DNA of 8,273 bases, taken from Verrucomicrobiota bacterium. GTDB lineage: Bacteria > Verrucomicrobiota > Lentisphaeria > Oligosphaerales > JAFGRS01. The stretch's first letter is position 1. Each line of letters opens with the position of its first letter. A program made the position numbers and the translations under genes. The notes beneath the pieces are model-generated. The model was given only the letters and a program-made list of their open reading frames with translations, made no database searches and had not been told where the DNA came from. This document shows, piece after piece, positions 1 through 6,413 of this stretch. The stretch covers positions 1-8,273 of the forward strand of contig JAGVUW010000719.1 of NCBI GenBank assembly GCA_019136035.1. The letters are read 5' to 3'.

Positions 1-1451
1 GTGCGCTCGACGCGGTACTCGGGCGTGGTCAGCGCGGCGCCGTCGGCGCCAAAACGCGCCCAGCCGGGTGCGATGGTCGAGAACTCGCTCTGGACCGCCC
101 AGGCGAGGCCGTTGACGCTGACCTCGATGGCGCCGTCGGGCAGCCGCCGCCAGGCGAAAGCCCCCGCGGCCATCGCCGGGGCCGGCTCGAAACTCGGGAT
201 CGGGCCGGTCGGCGCCGGCTCACGACGCGGCGGCTCGAGCTTCGGCGAGAGGGCCTCCGATACCGCCACCGAAACCACCAGCGGCCGCGCCACCGTCGGG
301 CGGGTGTGCTTCAGGACCAGGCGGTTCCCGCTCGGCTTCCAGAGGTCCGTGACGTCAAAACGGAACTCCGAGGGCTGGATCCCCGGCACCGCGTAGCCAG
401 TGCCGGCGGGCGGCGGGTCGTAGCTCGGCGCATAGAGGAGGAACCACCCGGCGTTGGTGAAGCACGGGATGCGGTGCGGCCCCAGGTCGAAGGTCGCCAG
501 GCGATTGCGGATGCGCTCGCGGTCGAGCTCGACGCCATTGAGTTCGAGACTCAGGATCTGGCTGCCGCCAGCGTAGCCCTCGTGGTCGATACGGCCGTGG
601 AGAATGAGCTCCTTGATCGGCTTGCCGTCGGCCGCCGCCAGGTCGACCGTCAGCGCCGCCCCGGAGGCCACGCGCGACGCCTCGGCAATCGTCAGCGCGG
701 CGCCCTTCAGCGTGGCGGGGTCCACCGCGCCATCGGCGCCGGCGAGGGCCGCCTCGAGCATGCGGTTCGGATCCCGCAACGCCCACGGCCCCGTGACCAG
801 GCTGGCCATGCTCTCCTGGCCGGCATCGAGGCGCTCATCGGCGTCGCTGAGGGTGACATCGAGGCCCATGCAGAGGCCGACCTCGGGCTTCTCAACCCCC
901 AGCCCGCTCCACGGCAGCGCCGCCTCGATCTGGTAGCCATCGGCGCTGCGCCGCGCCGCGATGCGCGCCCCGGCGACCGCGCCCAGCGTCGGCGACCACT
1001 GCACCACCTCCGGAAGCACCGCCGCCTCGCCCGTACCGAAGTCGCCCGGGCTCAGGCCGATGTGGATCACGTGGCGGCCGCTGCGCTGGCTCGTGTCGCG
1101 CCGCGGCAGGTCGAGGAAGACCTCGAGGTGGTCGCCCTTGTAGATGTCACTGCCGAAGTACGGCTGCGTCACCAGGTCGTCTGCGACGCTGGCGCCGAGG
1201 TAGAGGTAGTTCTCGTCCCAGCCCAGAGCGAGCTGACCCGAGAGGTCGGCGGGGCCTTTCCACTTCTCGACCCCGAAAACGACGCGCTCGCGGCTGTCCC
1301 ACGCCAGCGCCGTGGGCGAATTACCCAGACGGCTCAGCGAGCCGTCGACCGGGGGTGGCGGGTCGGCCATGCGCGCAATGCCGATCGGCGCCGCCTCGGC
1401 CGCCAGGGCACCCACCACCAGAATCGCAACTAGGAAACGGCGTGCATCCAT
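1..1451 (-). CDS. Secreted protein with N-terminal CBM9-like (DOMON-type) domain, 3' part missing
   Basis: The reading frame stays open from the ATG at 1451 to the left edge, giving 483 residues without a stop, so the C-terminus lies outside the window. A GAGGAGG Shine-Dalgarno at 1460-1466, 8 bases before the ATG, supports this start. Residues 1-21 (MDARRFLVAILVVGALAAEA) look like a signal peptide. Residues ~30-225 resemble CBM9-like sugar-binding domains: PPPPVDGSL near 31-39, KWKGPADLSGQLALGWDENYLYL at 64-85 (in pieces: W65, D69, W78, D79, Y82, Y84), the YKGDHLEVFLD motif at 104-114, and a YQIEAALPW strand at 173-181. Residues ~265-400 look beta-rich (FDVTDLWKPSGNRLVL at 365-380), like the jelly-roll modules of glycosidases. 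I infer an exported glycan-binding or glycan-degrading protein. No catalytic domain is visible in the part present. It is transcribed away from the 2325-5471 gene, which carries a related CBM9-like domain. Confidence 0.85.
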   Translation of the reverse strand, partial: MDARRFLVAILVVGALAAEAAPIGIARMADPPPPVDGSLSRLGNSPTALAWDSRERVVFGVEKWKGPADLSGQLALGWDENYLYLGASVADDLVTQPYFGSDIYKGDHLEVFLDLPRRDTSQRSGRHVIHIGLSPGDFGTGEAAVLPEVVQWSPTLGAVAGARIAARRSADGYQIEAALPWSGLGVEKPEVGLCMGLDVTLSDADERLDAGQESMASLVTGPWALRDPNRMLEAALAGADGAVDPATLKGAALTIAEASRVASGAALTVDLAAADGKPIKELILHGRIDHEGYAGGSQILSLELNGVELDRERIRNRLATFDLGPHRIPCFTNAGWFLLYAPSYDPPPAGTGYAVPGIQPSEFRFDVTDLWKPSGNRLVLKHTRPTVARPLVVSVAVSEALSPKLEPPRREPAPTGPIPSFEPAPAMAAGAFAWRRLPDGAIEVSVNGLAWAVQSEFSTIAPGWARFGADGAALTTPEYRVER

Positions 1452-1496
1452 AGCCTCGGCCTCCTCAATGCCAGTCAGCACATCGACAACAGCACC

Positions 1497-1526
1497 ACCA
1501 TAGCGGAATACCCCCGGGATTCCCAA
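1497..1526 (-). promoter_or_regulatory. Candidate sigma70-type promoter for the leftward secreted gene
   Basis: Read on the minus strand, TTGGGA (1526-1521) and TATGGT (1502-1497) each match the -35 and -10 consensus at 4 of 6 positions, with an 18-base spacer. They lie 46 to 75 bases upstream of the ATG at 1451. An inverted repeat GGAAT-N9-ATTCC (1505-1523) lies across the spacer and the edge of the -35 box, where a repressor could bind. This is a pattern match only. Confidence 0.33.
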
Positions 1527-1536
1527 CCCGACGAAA

Positions 1537-1556
1537 GCCCCGCCCTTGGCCGGGGC
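1537..1556. other. Short GC hairpin at the edge of the repeat array
   Basis: GCCCCG (1537-1542) and CGGGGC (1551-1556) form a 6-bp stem with an 8-base loop. It has no T-run on either side, and lies upstream of the candidate leftward promoter. Its role is unknown; it may be the outer boundary of the repeat array. Confidence 0.3.
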
Positions 1557-1629
1557 GGAAGACAGGGATGACGACAGGGAGCACAACAAGGGTAGAAAGG
1601 CGGCCCCTCCCTCCGTTCCTAGTCCTGAT

Positions 1630-1671
1630 CCTCGTTTTCGCTCTCGTCCTCGTTCTCGCCCTCGTCCTCGT
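1630..1671. repeat. 6-bp phased pyrimidine repeat (YYYTCG type), tract 1
   Basis: CG dinucleotides occur at exact 6-base intervals at 1633, 1639, 1645, 1651, 1657, 1663 and 1669, separated by pyrimidines only (CCTCGT, TTTCGC, TCTCGT and similar). This is the expanded pyrimidine arm of the first unit of the array. Its six-base period keeps all frames open. Confidence 0.8.
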
Positions 1672-1832
1672 CCCTCCCCCCTCCGCGGTTCCCGAAGAGA
1701 CAAAGATCAAGACTAGGATCATGACAAGGAGGAAAAGCGCTCGGCCCTCCGGTCTTCGTCCTGATCCTAATCCTGATCCTCGTCCTCCCCTCCGCGGCTG
1801 CCGGAAAAGGCAAAGATCACGACAAGGATCAC

Positions 1833-1895
1833 GACGAGGATCGAGAGCCGGCGCCCCCTTCGCTCCTAGTCCTGATCCCAATCCTGATCCTCGTC
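1833..1895. repeat. Inverted repeat joining the second and third units
   Basis: GACGAGGATC (1833-1842) and GATCCTCGTC (1886-1895) are perfect reverse complements of 10 bp with a 43-base loop. It shows the purine-arm to next-pyrimidine-arm pairing in a second, independent pair of units. Confidence 0.6.
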
Positions 1896-1999
1896 CGCCC
1901 CGCTGCGGTTCCCGGAGAGACAAGGAGCACGACAAGGATAGAAAGCCGGCCCCTCCCTCCGGTCCTAGTCGTCATCCCAATCCCGATCCTCGTCCTCTC

Positions 2000-2016
2000 C
2001 TCCGCGGTTCCCGGAG
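2000..2016. repeat. CTCCG/CGGAG core hairpin of the fourth unit
   Basis: CTCCG (2000-2004) and CGGAG (2012-2016) flank a 7-base loop containing GCGG-type sequence. The same core recurs in weaker or altered form in the other units (1681, 1790, 1901, 2164), making it the best landmark for aligning them. Confidence 0.55.
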
Positions 2017-2017
2017 A

Positions 2018-2065
2018 GACAAAGATCACGACAAAGATCACGACAAGGATCACGACAAGGAGGAT
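2018..2065. repeat. 12-bp tandem repeat GACAARGATCAC
   Basis: Three consecutive 12-bp copies start at 2018, 2030 and 2042, followed by a partial fourth (GACAAGGA) at 2054. The differences are confined to A or G at the sixth position. Shorter or mutated versions occupy the same place in the other units (for example 1811-1842 and 1699-1730). If translated on the plus strand it would read as repeated Lys-Asp-His-Asp, but I see no support for translation. Confidence 0.8.
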
Positions 2066-2101
2066 CAGCCCCTCCCTCCGCTCATTGTCGTGATCCTCGT
2101 C
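2042..2101. repeat. Long stem-loop formed by a purine arm and the next pyrimidine arm
   Basis: Positions 2042-2058 (GACAAGGATCACGACAA) pair with 2085-2101 (TTGTCGTGATCCTCGTC) at 16 of 17 positions; the one mismatch is A2045 against C2098. Inside it, GGAGG (2059-2063) can pair with CCTCC (2075-2079), lengthening the helix and leaving an 11-base apical loop and a five-base bulge (2080-2084). This is the strongest secondary structure in the array. There is no T-run after it on either strand, so it is not a standard intrinsic terminator. Confidence 0.7.
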
Positions 2102-2157
2102 TTCGTTTTCGTTCTCGCCCTCGCCCTCGTCCTCGCCCTCGCCCCCGTCCTCGTCTC
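2095..2157. repeat. 6-bp phased pyrimidine repeat, tract 2
   Basis: Ten CG dinucleotides lie at exact 6-base spacing from 2098 to 2152, separated by pyrimidines only. This is the longest such tract in the window and accounts for the extra length of the last unit of the array (164 against about 110). Confidence 0.8.
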
Positions 2158-2253
2158 TCCCCCCGCCGCGGTTTCCGGAAATGGCGAGGGTCACCACACG
2201 GAAGATCGGCTCCTCAGGCATGCGCCGATAGAACGCTCGGCGGAATGTGGCCG

Positions 2254-2259
2254 TATACT
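2254..2259 (+). promoter_or_regulatory. Candidate -10 box for the DUF4091-type gene
   Basis: TATACT matches the TATAAT consensus at 5 of 6 positions and sits 66 bases before the ATG at 2325, in the only AT-richer stretch between the array and the gene. No convincing -35 box lies 16-18 bases upstream, so any promoter here would be weak or activator-dependent. Confidence 0.3.
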
Positions 2260-2324
2260 ACCACGTCGATCCGCCATGACGGCGATGCCTGCGTGTCCGG
2301 ACCATCACGAATGGAGGTCTGCCC

Positions 2325-5300
2325 ATGGGACCGCGATGGATAGCGACCATGACCCTGTGTGCCCTCCTGGGGGCCGTCTCTGCCGACGAGGTGATCTACA
2401 GGGAGGACTTCAGTGCCTTCGAGGCACACGGCCAGCGGCGCGTCGTCGCCTCCGGTCACCCTGCGTTCGCGCACGCCTTGGAGCTCACGGCGGTGCGTGG
2501 CGCGGATGGCAAGCTCCAGCAGGGCGCCTGGAGCGCGAGCGGCCTTGACACCCACGGCGCGGAGGCGCTGACGATCGACTACTGGATCAGGTTCGGCACC
2601 GAGTCGGCGCGCTACGCGATGCTGGCCAACGACGGCGCCATCAAGTCGATCACCGTGATCCAGGATGGCGGGAGGCTGCTGGTCGCCAAAAACACGAACC
2701 GCGACTGGCAGCCTGCCGGAAACGTCACCATGGGCCAGTGGCATCACGTCCGCTACGTGGTCCACTGCCTGCGAGGCGAGTTCGCGGTCTACGTCGACGA
2801 CATGGAGACCCCGCGTGTGGAGGGCCTCTCGTACCGCGACACCCGCACCGTCTCGCTGAACCGTCTGTGGATCCTCAGCAGCGAGAGCGAGGTATCGACG
2901 ACCACCCTGGGCGCGATCGAGGTCACGGCCCGGATGGCGACGGCGTTCCCGCCGCTGGCTCTCGGTGAGTGGCCGTACCATGTGCGCGGCGTCGCCTGGA
3001 CCGCGCGGCCGCCGGCCACCGCCGACGACGTCGCCGGGGTGGCCCCGATCGAGCTTACGGCCGGCAGCGGCCCTGCCAGGGAACCGGCACGCGCCCATGT
3101 GCTGCGCGACGCCGACAACCTGTACATCGCCTTCCATATGCAGGCCAACGACATGGCCTTGCGCGTCGACGAGGTCACCGGGCGCGATGGCCGCCCCTGG
3201 ACCAACGACTGCTTCGAGATCTTCCTGCAGCCGAATACCGCCGAGCCGACCTACATCCACCTGGTCGGCAATGCCTCCGGCGGTATCTACGACGCGCGAC
3301 ACAGCCATGGCCGCCGTGACAGCACCTGGGACTGCAACTGGAAGGCCGTGATCGAGCGCCAGGCGTCTGCCTGGACGGCCCTGGTCACCATCCCCTTCGC
3401 GGAGCTCGGCGGCGCGCCGGCTCAGGACGCCCTATGGGGCTTCAACCTGGGCCGCGAGAATCCGCATAGCAAGGATGTCCTGTCCTGGACACGCCTGACG
3501 AACTTCCACACACCGGAGCACTTCGGCAGGATCCTCTTCCCGGCGGCGTCGGATGACCGTCCCACGGAAGCGCGCACGATCGCCCTCATGAACCGCCTCT
3601 ACGACCTGCCGGGGCGTTTGGCCGCGATCGAACAGACGCTTGCCCTGGATCAGGACGTCACCCCGAACCTCTCCGCGGCGCGTGAGCGCCTGCGGGCGGA
3701 ACTGGCGGCGCAGCAGACGAGCCTGTCTCAGGCCAGGAGCTTCCCCGCCTTCCGGATTCTCCTGGAGGATGCCCAGAGGCTCTCTCTCGAAGCCGAGCAA
3801 CTGGCGCAGTCTGTGCGGCGTGCCCAGGCGTACTTCGCCGAAGGCTCAGTCGGCCGGCGGCGCGGCTATGCCAGCCTGGTCGTGTCGTCCATGGAAAAGA
3901 TCGCCGACAACCAGAGCAACGCCTTCCCGCTCGTCGACGCCGCGGCGCTGCGGCTCTCGGGCGATGAATACGGCAGCTTCCAGGTCGTGCTGCTGGCGCG
4001 GCCCGGCCAGACGATCGAGGCGGTCACGACGGCGGCGTCGCCCCTGGCCGACGCCGACGGTCGGGCTCTCGACGGCGCCACGATGAAGGTCTTCCTGGTG
4101 GAGATGGTCCGCACGGCCAGGCAGCTCGAGCCGGGACAGTCCCAGGTCAGCTATGCCGATGTGCTGCGGCCGGGCGAGGCGTTCACACTGGCGCCAACCG
4201 GGATGGTCGTGCTCTGGGTCGATGCCTACCTCCCCGCCGGCGCCCCGGCCGGTGACTACCGCGGCACGGTGACCGTGACGCCGGCGGGCCTGCCCCCGGT
4301 AACGGTGCCGGTGACCGTCTCGGCCACGGGCCTGACCCTGCCGACGTCGGCGTCGCTGGATACGGCCTTCTGCTTCTCGCCGAGCTGGGTCCGGGACTTC
4401 TACGGCCAGGCACCCAGCCGCGAGCAGATGCTGGACTACTGCCATTTCCTGCTGGATCACCGCCTCGAGCCGATGAACCTCTGGGACCGCGATGTGGACA
4501 TTGGCGAAGACTGCCTCGACGACGGCGCCGACAACGGCAAGACCATGCTGTTCCTGCCCATCAGCAACATCCGCGAGAATCAGGATCGCATCCGCGAGCT
4601 GATTGGCCGGTACCAGGGTCGCCTGCGCCCGATCCTCTTCGGCCACGACGAGGTCCTCGGCTCCAGCAAGCCGGGCGCCCTGGAACGCATGAGGAAGGAC
4701 TACGCCGATGCCAGGGAGCTCTTCCCCGCGGTGCCGCGGCTGAACACCGCCCGGATTGACGAACGGCTGTTCGGCTATGTCACCGTGTGGTGCCCGCTGT
4801 TTGGGCACTATGAGGCCGAGGCCACCGCTGCGCGACAGGCCCTCGGCGAACAGGTCTGGTGGTACCCAACCGATTACCCGCTGGCCCCCTACGCGAACTT
4901 CAACCTGGACTCCCCGGGAATCGACCCGCGGGTGATTCCCTGGATGAACTGGAAGCTGAAGTTGACCGGCCTGCTGTACTGGGGACTCAACCGCGAATGG
5001 CGCAGCAATGGCGCCTTCGAGGCCCGGCAGCTCACCCCGGACTTCTGCAGAATGCGCGGCCTGGACTGGGTCACGCCCGAGACCCTCGAACAGATGCGGG
5101 CCGGGGGGGTGCGCTGGCCGGAAATACCCTGGCTGCCCTACTTCCGCAGCGTCAACAACGCCCAGTCCGTCAGCCGCACCCAAGGCGGCGGCAATCTGCT
5201 CTATCCCGGCAAGGACTTCCAGCCGCTGCCAAGCATGCGCCTGAAGAACCTCCGGGACGGCCTGCAGGACTACGAGTACTTCGTCATGCTGCGCCGCCAG

Positions 5301-5471
5301 GTCGAGGCCCTGAAAACGCGCGGCGGCCAGGATGCCCTGGTGCGTGAGGCGGAAGCCGCCCTGGCGATCGACGACAGCGTCGTCGGTGGCCCCCGCAGCT
5401 ACACCAAGGACCCGGCCAGCCTGCTGGCCTTCCGGAGCCAGATCATCGATCTGGTGCTGCGCACCCGCTGA
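2325..5471 (+). CDS. Secreted multidomain glycoside hydrolase-like protein (LamG-like, CBM9-like, GH123/DUF4091)
   Basis: This 1048-residue protein starts at an ATG 7 bases after GGAGG (2313-2317). Residues 1-20 form a signal peptide. Residues ~22-203 look like a LamG/concanavalin-type sandwich (GQWHHVRYVV near 137, EFAVYVDD near 152). Residues ~210-405 are CBM9-like (NLYIAF at 265-270, WTNDCFEIFLQP at 292-303). Residues ~410-505 are helical and possibly coiled coil. Residues ~540-675 resemble the beta domain preceding GH123 barrels (VDAYLPAGAPAGDYRGTVTV at 632-651). Residues ~680-1000 resemble the GH123/DUF4091 barrel: FGHDE at 772-776, where Asp775-Glu776 correspond to the Asp-Glu pair used for substrate-assisted catalysis in GH123; LLYWGLNREW at 883-892; and the DUF4091 signature LLYPG then MRLKNLRDGLQDYEYFVML at 958-989. 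GH123 enzymes are beta-N-acetylgalactosaminidases, but DUF4091 relatives are mostly uncharacterised, so the substrate cannot be named. It is probably exported and binds glycan through its N-terminal modules. Confidence 0.9.
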   Translation: MGPRWIATMTLCALLGAVSADEVIYREDFSAFEAHGQRRVVASGHPAFAHALELTAVRGADGKLQQGAWSASGLDTHGAEALTIDYWIRFGTESARYAMLANDGAIKSITVIQDGGRLLVAKNTNRDWQPAGNVTMGQWHHVRYVVHCLRGEFAVYVDDMETPRVEGLSYRDTRTVSLNRLWILSSESEVSTTTLGAIEVTARMATAFPPLALGEWPYHVRGVAWTARPPATADDVAGVAPIELTAGSGPAREPARAHVLRDADNLYIAFHMQANDMALRVDEVTGRDGRPWTNDCFEIFLQPNTAEPTYIHLVGNASGGIYDARHSHGRRDSTWDCNWKAVIERQASAWTALVTIPFAELGGAPAQDALWGFNLGRENPHSKDVLSWTRLTNFHTPEHFGRILFPAASDDRPTEARTIALMNRLYDLPGRLAAIEQTLALDQDVTPNLSAARERLRAELAAQQTSLSQARSFPAFRILLEDAQRLSLEAEQLAQSVRRAQAYFAEGSVGRRRGYASLVVSSMEKIADNQSNAFPLVDAAALRLSGDEYGSFQVVLLARPGQTIEAVTTAASPLADADGRALDGATMKVFLVEMVRTARQLEPGQSQVSYADVLRPGEAFTLAPTGMVVLWVDAYLPAGAPAGDYRGTVTVTPAGLPPVTVPVTVSATGLTLPTSASLDTAFCFSPSWVRDFYGQAPSREQMLDYCHFLLDHRLEPMNLWDRDVDIGEDCLDDGADNGKTMLFLPISNIRENQDRIRELIGRYQGRLRPILFGHDEVLGSSKPGALERMRKDYADARELFPAVPRLNTARIDERLFGYVTVWCPLFGHYEAEATAARQALGEQVWWYPTDYPLAPYANFNLDSPGIDPRVIPWMNWKLKLTGLLYWGLNREWRSNGAFEARQLTPDFCRMRGLDWVTPETLEQMRAGGVRWPEIPWLPYFRSVNNAQSVSRTQGGGNLLYPGKDFQPLPSMRLKNLRDGLQDYEYFVMLRRQVEALKTRGGQDALVREAEAALAIDDSVVGGPRSYTKDPASLLAFRSQIIDLVLRTR

Positions 5472-5474
5472 ACG

Positions 5475-5515
5475 GAGGATCCTCGAACGCCGGTCCGACC
5501 GCCGCCAAAGGACCG
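5475..5515. terminator. Palindrome and hairpin just after the DUF4091-type gene, possible terminator
   Basis: A perfect palindrome GAGGATCCTC (5475-5484) begins 3 bases after the stop codon. It is followed by CGGTCC (5491-5496) and GGACCG (5510-5515), a 6-bp stem with a 13-base loop. Neither has a following T-run, so intrinsic termination is uncertain. The position at the end of a convergent gene pair is what suggests the role. Confidence 0.3.
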
Positions 5516-5530
5516 CCAGGAGGCGCAAGA

Positions 5531-5605
5531 AAGGAGGACGAGCCGCTCCCCCCGATCCTCGTCCTCGTCCTCCCCCTCGTCCTGATCCTCATCCGCCCCC
5601 TGCCC
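5531..5605. repeat. Dispersed copy of the purine/pyrimidine arm repeat, with perfect 10-bp stem
   Basis: AAGGAGGACGAGCCGCTCCC (from 5531) followed by a CTCGTCCTCGTCCTCC-type tract has the same order and wording as 2057-2101 in the array (purine arm, C-rich loop, pyrimidine arm). GGAGGACGAG (5533-5542) is perfectly complementary to CTCGTCCTCC (5564-5573) around a 21-base loop. It lies between convergent genes, so a bidirectional 3'-end role is possible, although no T-run follows. The remainder up to 5628 is C-rich with no further structure I can support. Confidence 0.65.
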
Positions 5606-5628
5606 CACGCCCCTCTCGCGCTGGCGCC

Positions 5629-6348
5629 CTACCCGGCGCCGTCCGCCAGCGCCGTCCACACCCCCGGCCGGGTCATAATCTCATGCGGTACCATGCCGGC
5701 CTTGTAGCTCATGTGGGGATTCTCGGCGATCCAGAAGCCGAGGTAGAGATACTTAAGGCCTTCCTGACGCGCCAGATCAGCGAGGTTCAGCAGGGCCACG
5801 CGGCCCGGGCTGAGGGCGGCGTCGGCCGGGTCCCAGTAGCAGTACACCGCCGAGAGAGCCCGCGGCGTGCGGTCGAAGTGCATCACTGCGACGAGGCGGC
5901 CGCCGTCGCGCAGGGCGAGAGTCCAGGCGCAGGGGAAGGGCTCGTAGAAGGCGGCAGCGAAGCTGTCGTAGTCGCCGGGGTCGGCGTCGGGGTTGGTATC
6001 CCGGAAGCGCTCCTTGTGCCGACAGTAGAGGCGGTAGGCCTCGGTCGACGCCCGCGGTGCGTCGCTGATCTCGACCGCCAGGCCGACGGCGCGCTCCAGT
6101 GCGCGGCGGTCGGCACGCCGCGGACGCCAGCCGTCGAGCGTGACGCGCAGAGGCACGCACGACCGGCATCCGGGACAGACCGGACGGAAGAACTGCGAGC
6201 CGAAGTGACGGTAGCCCAGCGCCAGGAGGGCCTCGATATCGGCGGGGTCGATGCGGGCGACCTGCAGCATCTCCAGACGGCACGTCTCCCGCGGCAGGTA
6301 GCTGCACGGGTGCGGCGGCCCGAGAGCGCGATAGGCGTGGATGGCCAT
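5629..6348 (-). CDS. bpt: Aspartate/glutamate leucyltransferase (Bpt, bacterial ATE-type aminoacyl-tRNA-protein transferase)
   Basis: This cytoplasmic enzyme moves leucine from leucyl-tRNA to proteins with N-terminal Asp or Glu, marking them for ClpS/ClpAP-type degradation. The 239-residue length from the ATG at 6348 is typical of the family. The N-terminal part carries HPCSYLPRETC (13-23) and the GYRHFGSQFFRPVCPGCRSC region (45-64), with cysteines 15, 23, 58, 61 and 64, as in ATE_N domains. The C-terminal GNAT-like part has AVYCYWDP (167-173) and YLYLGFWI..NPHMSYKA (200-217), matching the family's YLGYWI...MxYK signature. Two usual positions differ: SPG at 180-182 where many members have SLG, and ENPH where GC.K is common. 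The frame is open to a GTG at 6399, but the alignment to family starts favours 6348, even though no Shine-Dalgarno precedes either. Arg- or Leu-specificity cannot be proven from sequence; Bpt-type is the usual assignment for this short bacterial form. Confidence 0.9.
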   Translation of the reverse strand: MAIHAYRALGPPHPCSYLPRETCRLEMLQVARIDPADIEALLALGYRHFGSQFFRPVCPGCRSCVPLRVTLDGWRPRRADRRALERAVGLAVEISDAPRASTEAYRLYCRHKERFRDTNPDADPGDYDSFAAAFYEPFPCAWTLALRDGGRLVAVMHFDRTPRALSAVYCYWDPADAALSPGRVALLNLADLARQEGLKYLYLGFWIAENPHMSYKAGMVPHEIMTRPGVWTALADGAG

Positions 6349-6384
6349 GGCGAAGAGAGTCCGATCTGGATGGCAGTGTGCCGG

Positions 6385-6413
6385 ACTGTACACCCGCACC
6401 GGCCGCAGGTGTA
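6385..6413 (-). promoter_or_regulatory. Weak candidate promoter and inverted repeat upstream of bpt
   Basis: Read on the minus strand, TACAGT (6390-6385) could be a -10 box and TACACC (6413-6408) a poor -35 box with a 17-base spacer. On the plus strand, TACACC (6389-6394) and GGTGTA (6408-6413) are also a 6-bp inverted repeat separated by 13 bases, which may be an operator. If this promoter is real, translation from the GTG at 6399 is not possible, which agrees with the ATG at 6348. Confidence 0.22.

Larger units (their letters stand above)
1561..2200. repeat. Array of about five degenerate 100-165 bp units with alternating complementary purine and pyrimidine arms
   Basis: Aligning on the CTCCGCGG-like core puts units at 1681, 1790, 1901, 2000 and 2164 (spacing 109, 111, 99 and 164). 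Each has a C-rich lead (CCCCTCCCTCCG), a pyrimidine arm (TCCTAGTCCTGATCCTCGTC-like), a small hairpin core (CTCCGCGGTTCCCGGAG in the best copy) and a purine arm (GACAAAGATCACGACAAGGA-like), then GAAAGCCGG-like sequence leading into the next unit. The purine arms are near reverse complements of the pyrimidine arms, so the single strand could fold into serial stem-loops. Unit length, 6-bp and 12-bp subrepeat numbers and point changes all vary, which points to repeated slippage and recombination. Several reading frames stay open across it on both strands, but the encoded sequences are low-complexity and I do not call them genes. A related copy lies at 5531-5605. Function is unknown; an extragenic palindromic repeat family or structured RNA is possible. 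Confidence 0.8.

Noticed and set aside
306..1433. Long plus-strand open frame of 375 codons
   Set aside because: It is antisense to the CBM9-like gene; its translation is Arg/Ala-rich with no domain, and the minus frame has a signal peptide, a Shine-Dalgarno and recognisable motifs.
1561..2200. CRISPR array
   Set aside because: The recurring parts differ between copies and vary in length, there are no unique equal-length spacers, and no cas gene is present.
2214..3308. 364-codon minus-strand open frame
   Set aside because: It is a shadow of the LamG and CBM9 regions of the plus-strand gene and shows no recognisable domain.
3846..5528. 560-codon minus-strand open frame
   Set aside because: It is a GC-rich shadow of the GH123/DUF4091 gene with no family motifs or plausible ribosome binding site.
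5475..5573. Confident rho-independent terminators between the convergent genes
   Set aside because: The stems are real but no T-run follows on either strand, so I keep only a low-confidence terminator call and a repeat call.
6349..6399. GTG start at 6399 for bpt
   Set aside because: It adds 17 residues not typical of the family and covers the candidate promoter; it cannot be fully excluded, since neither start has a clear Shine-Dalgarno.
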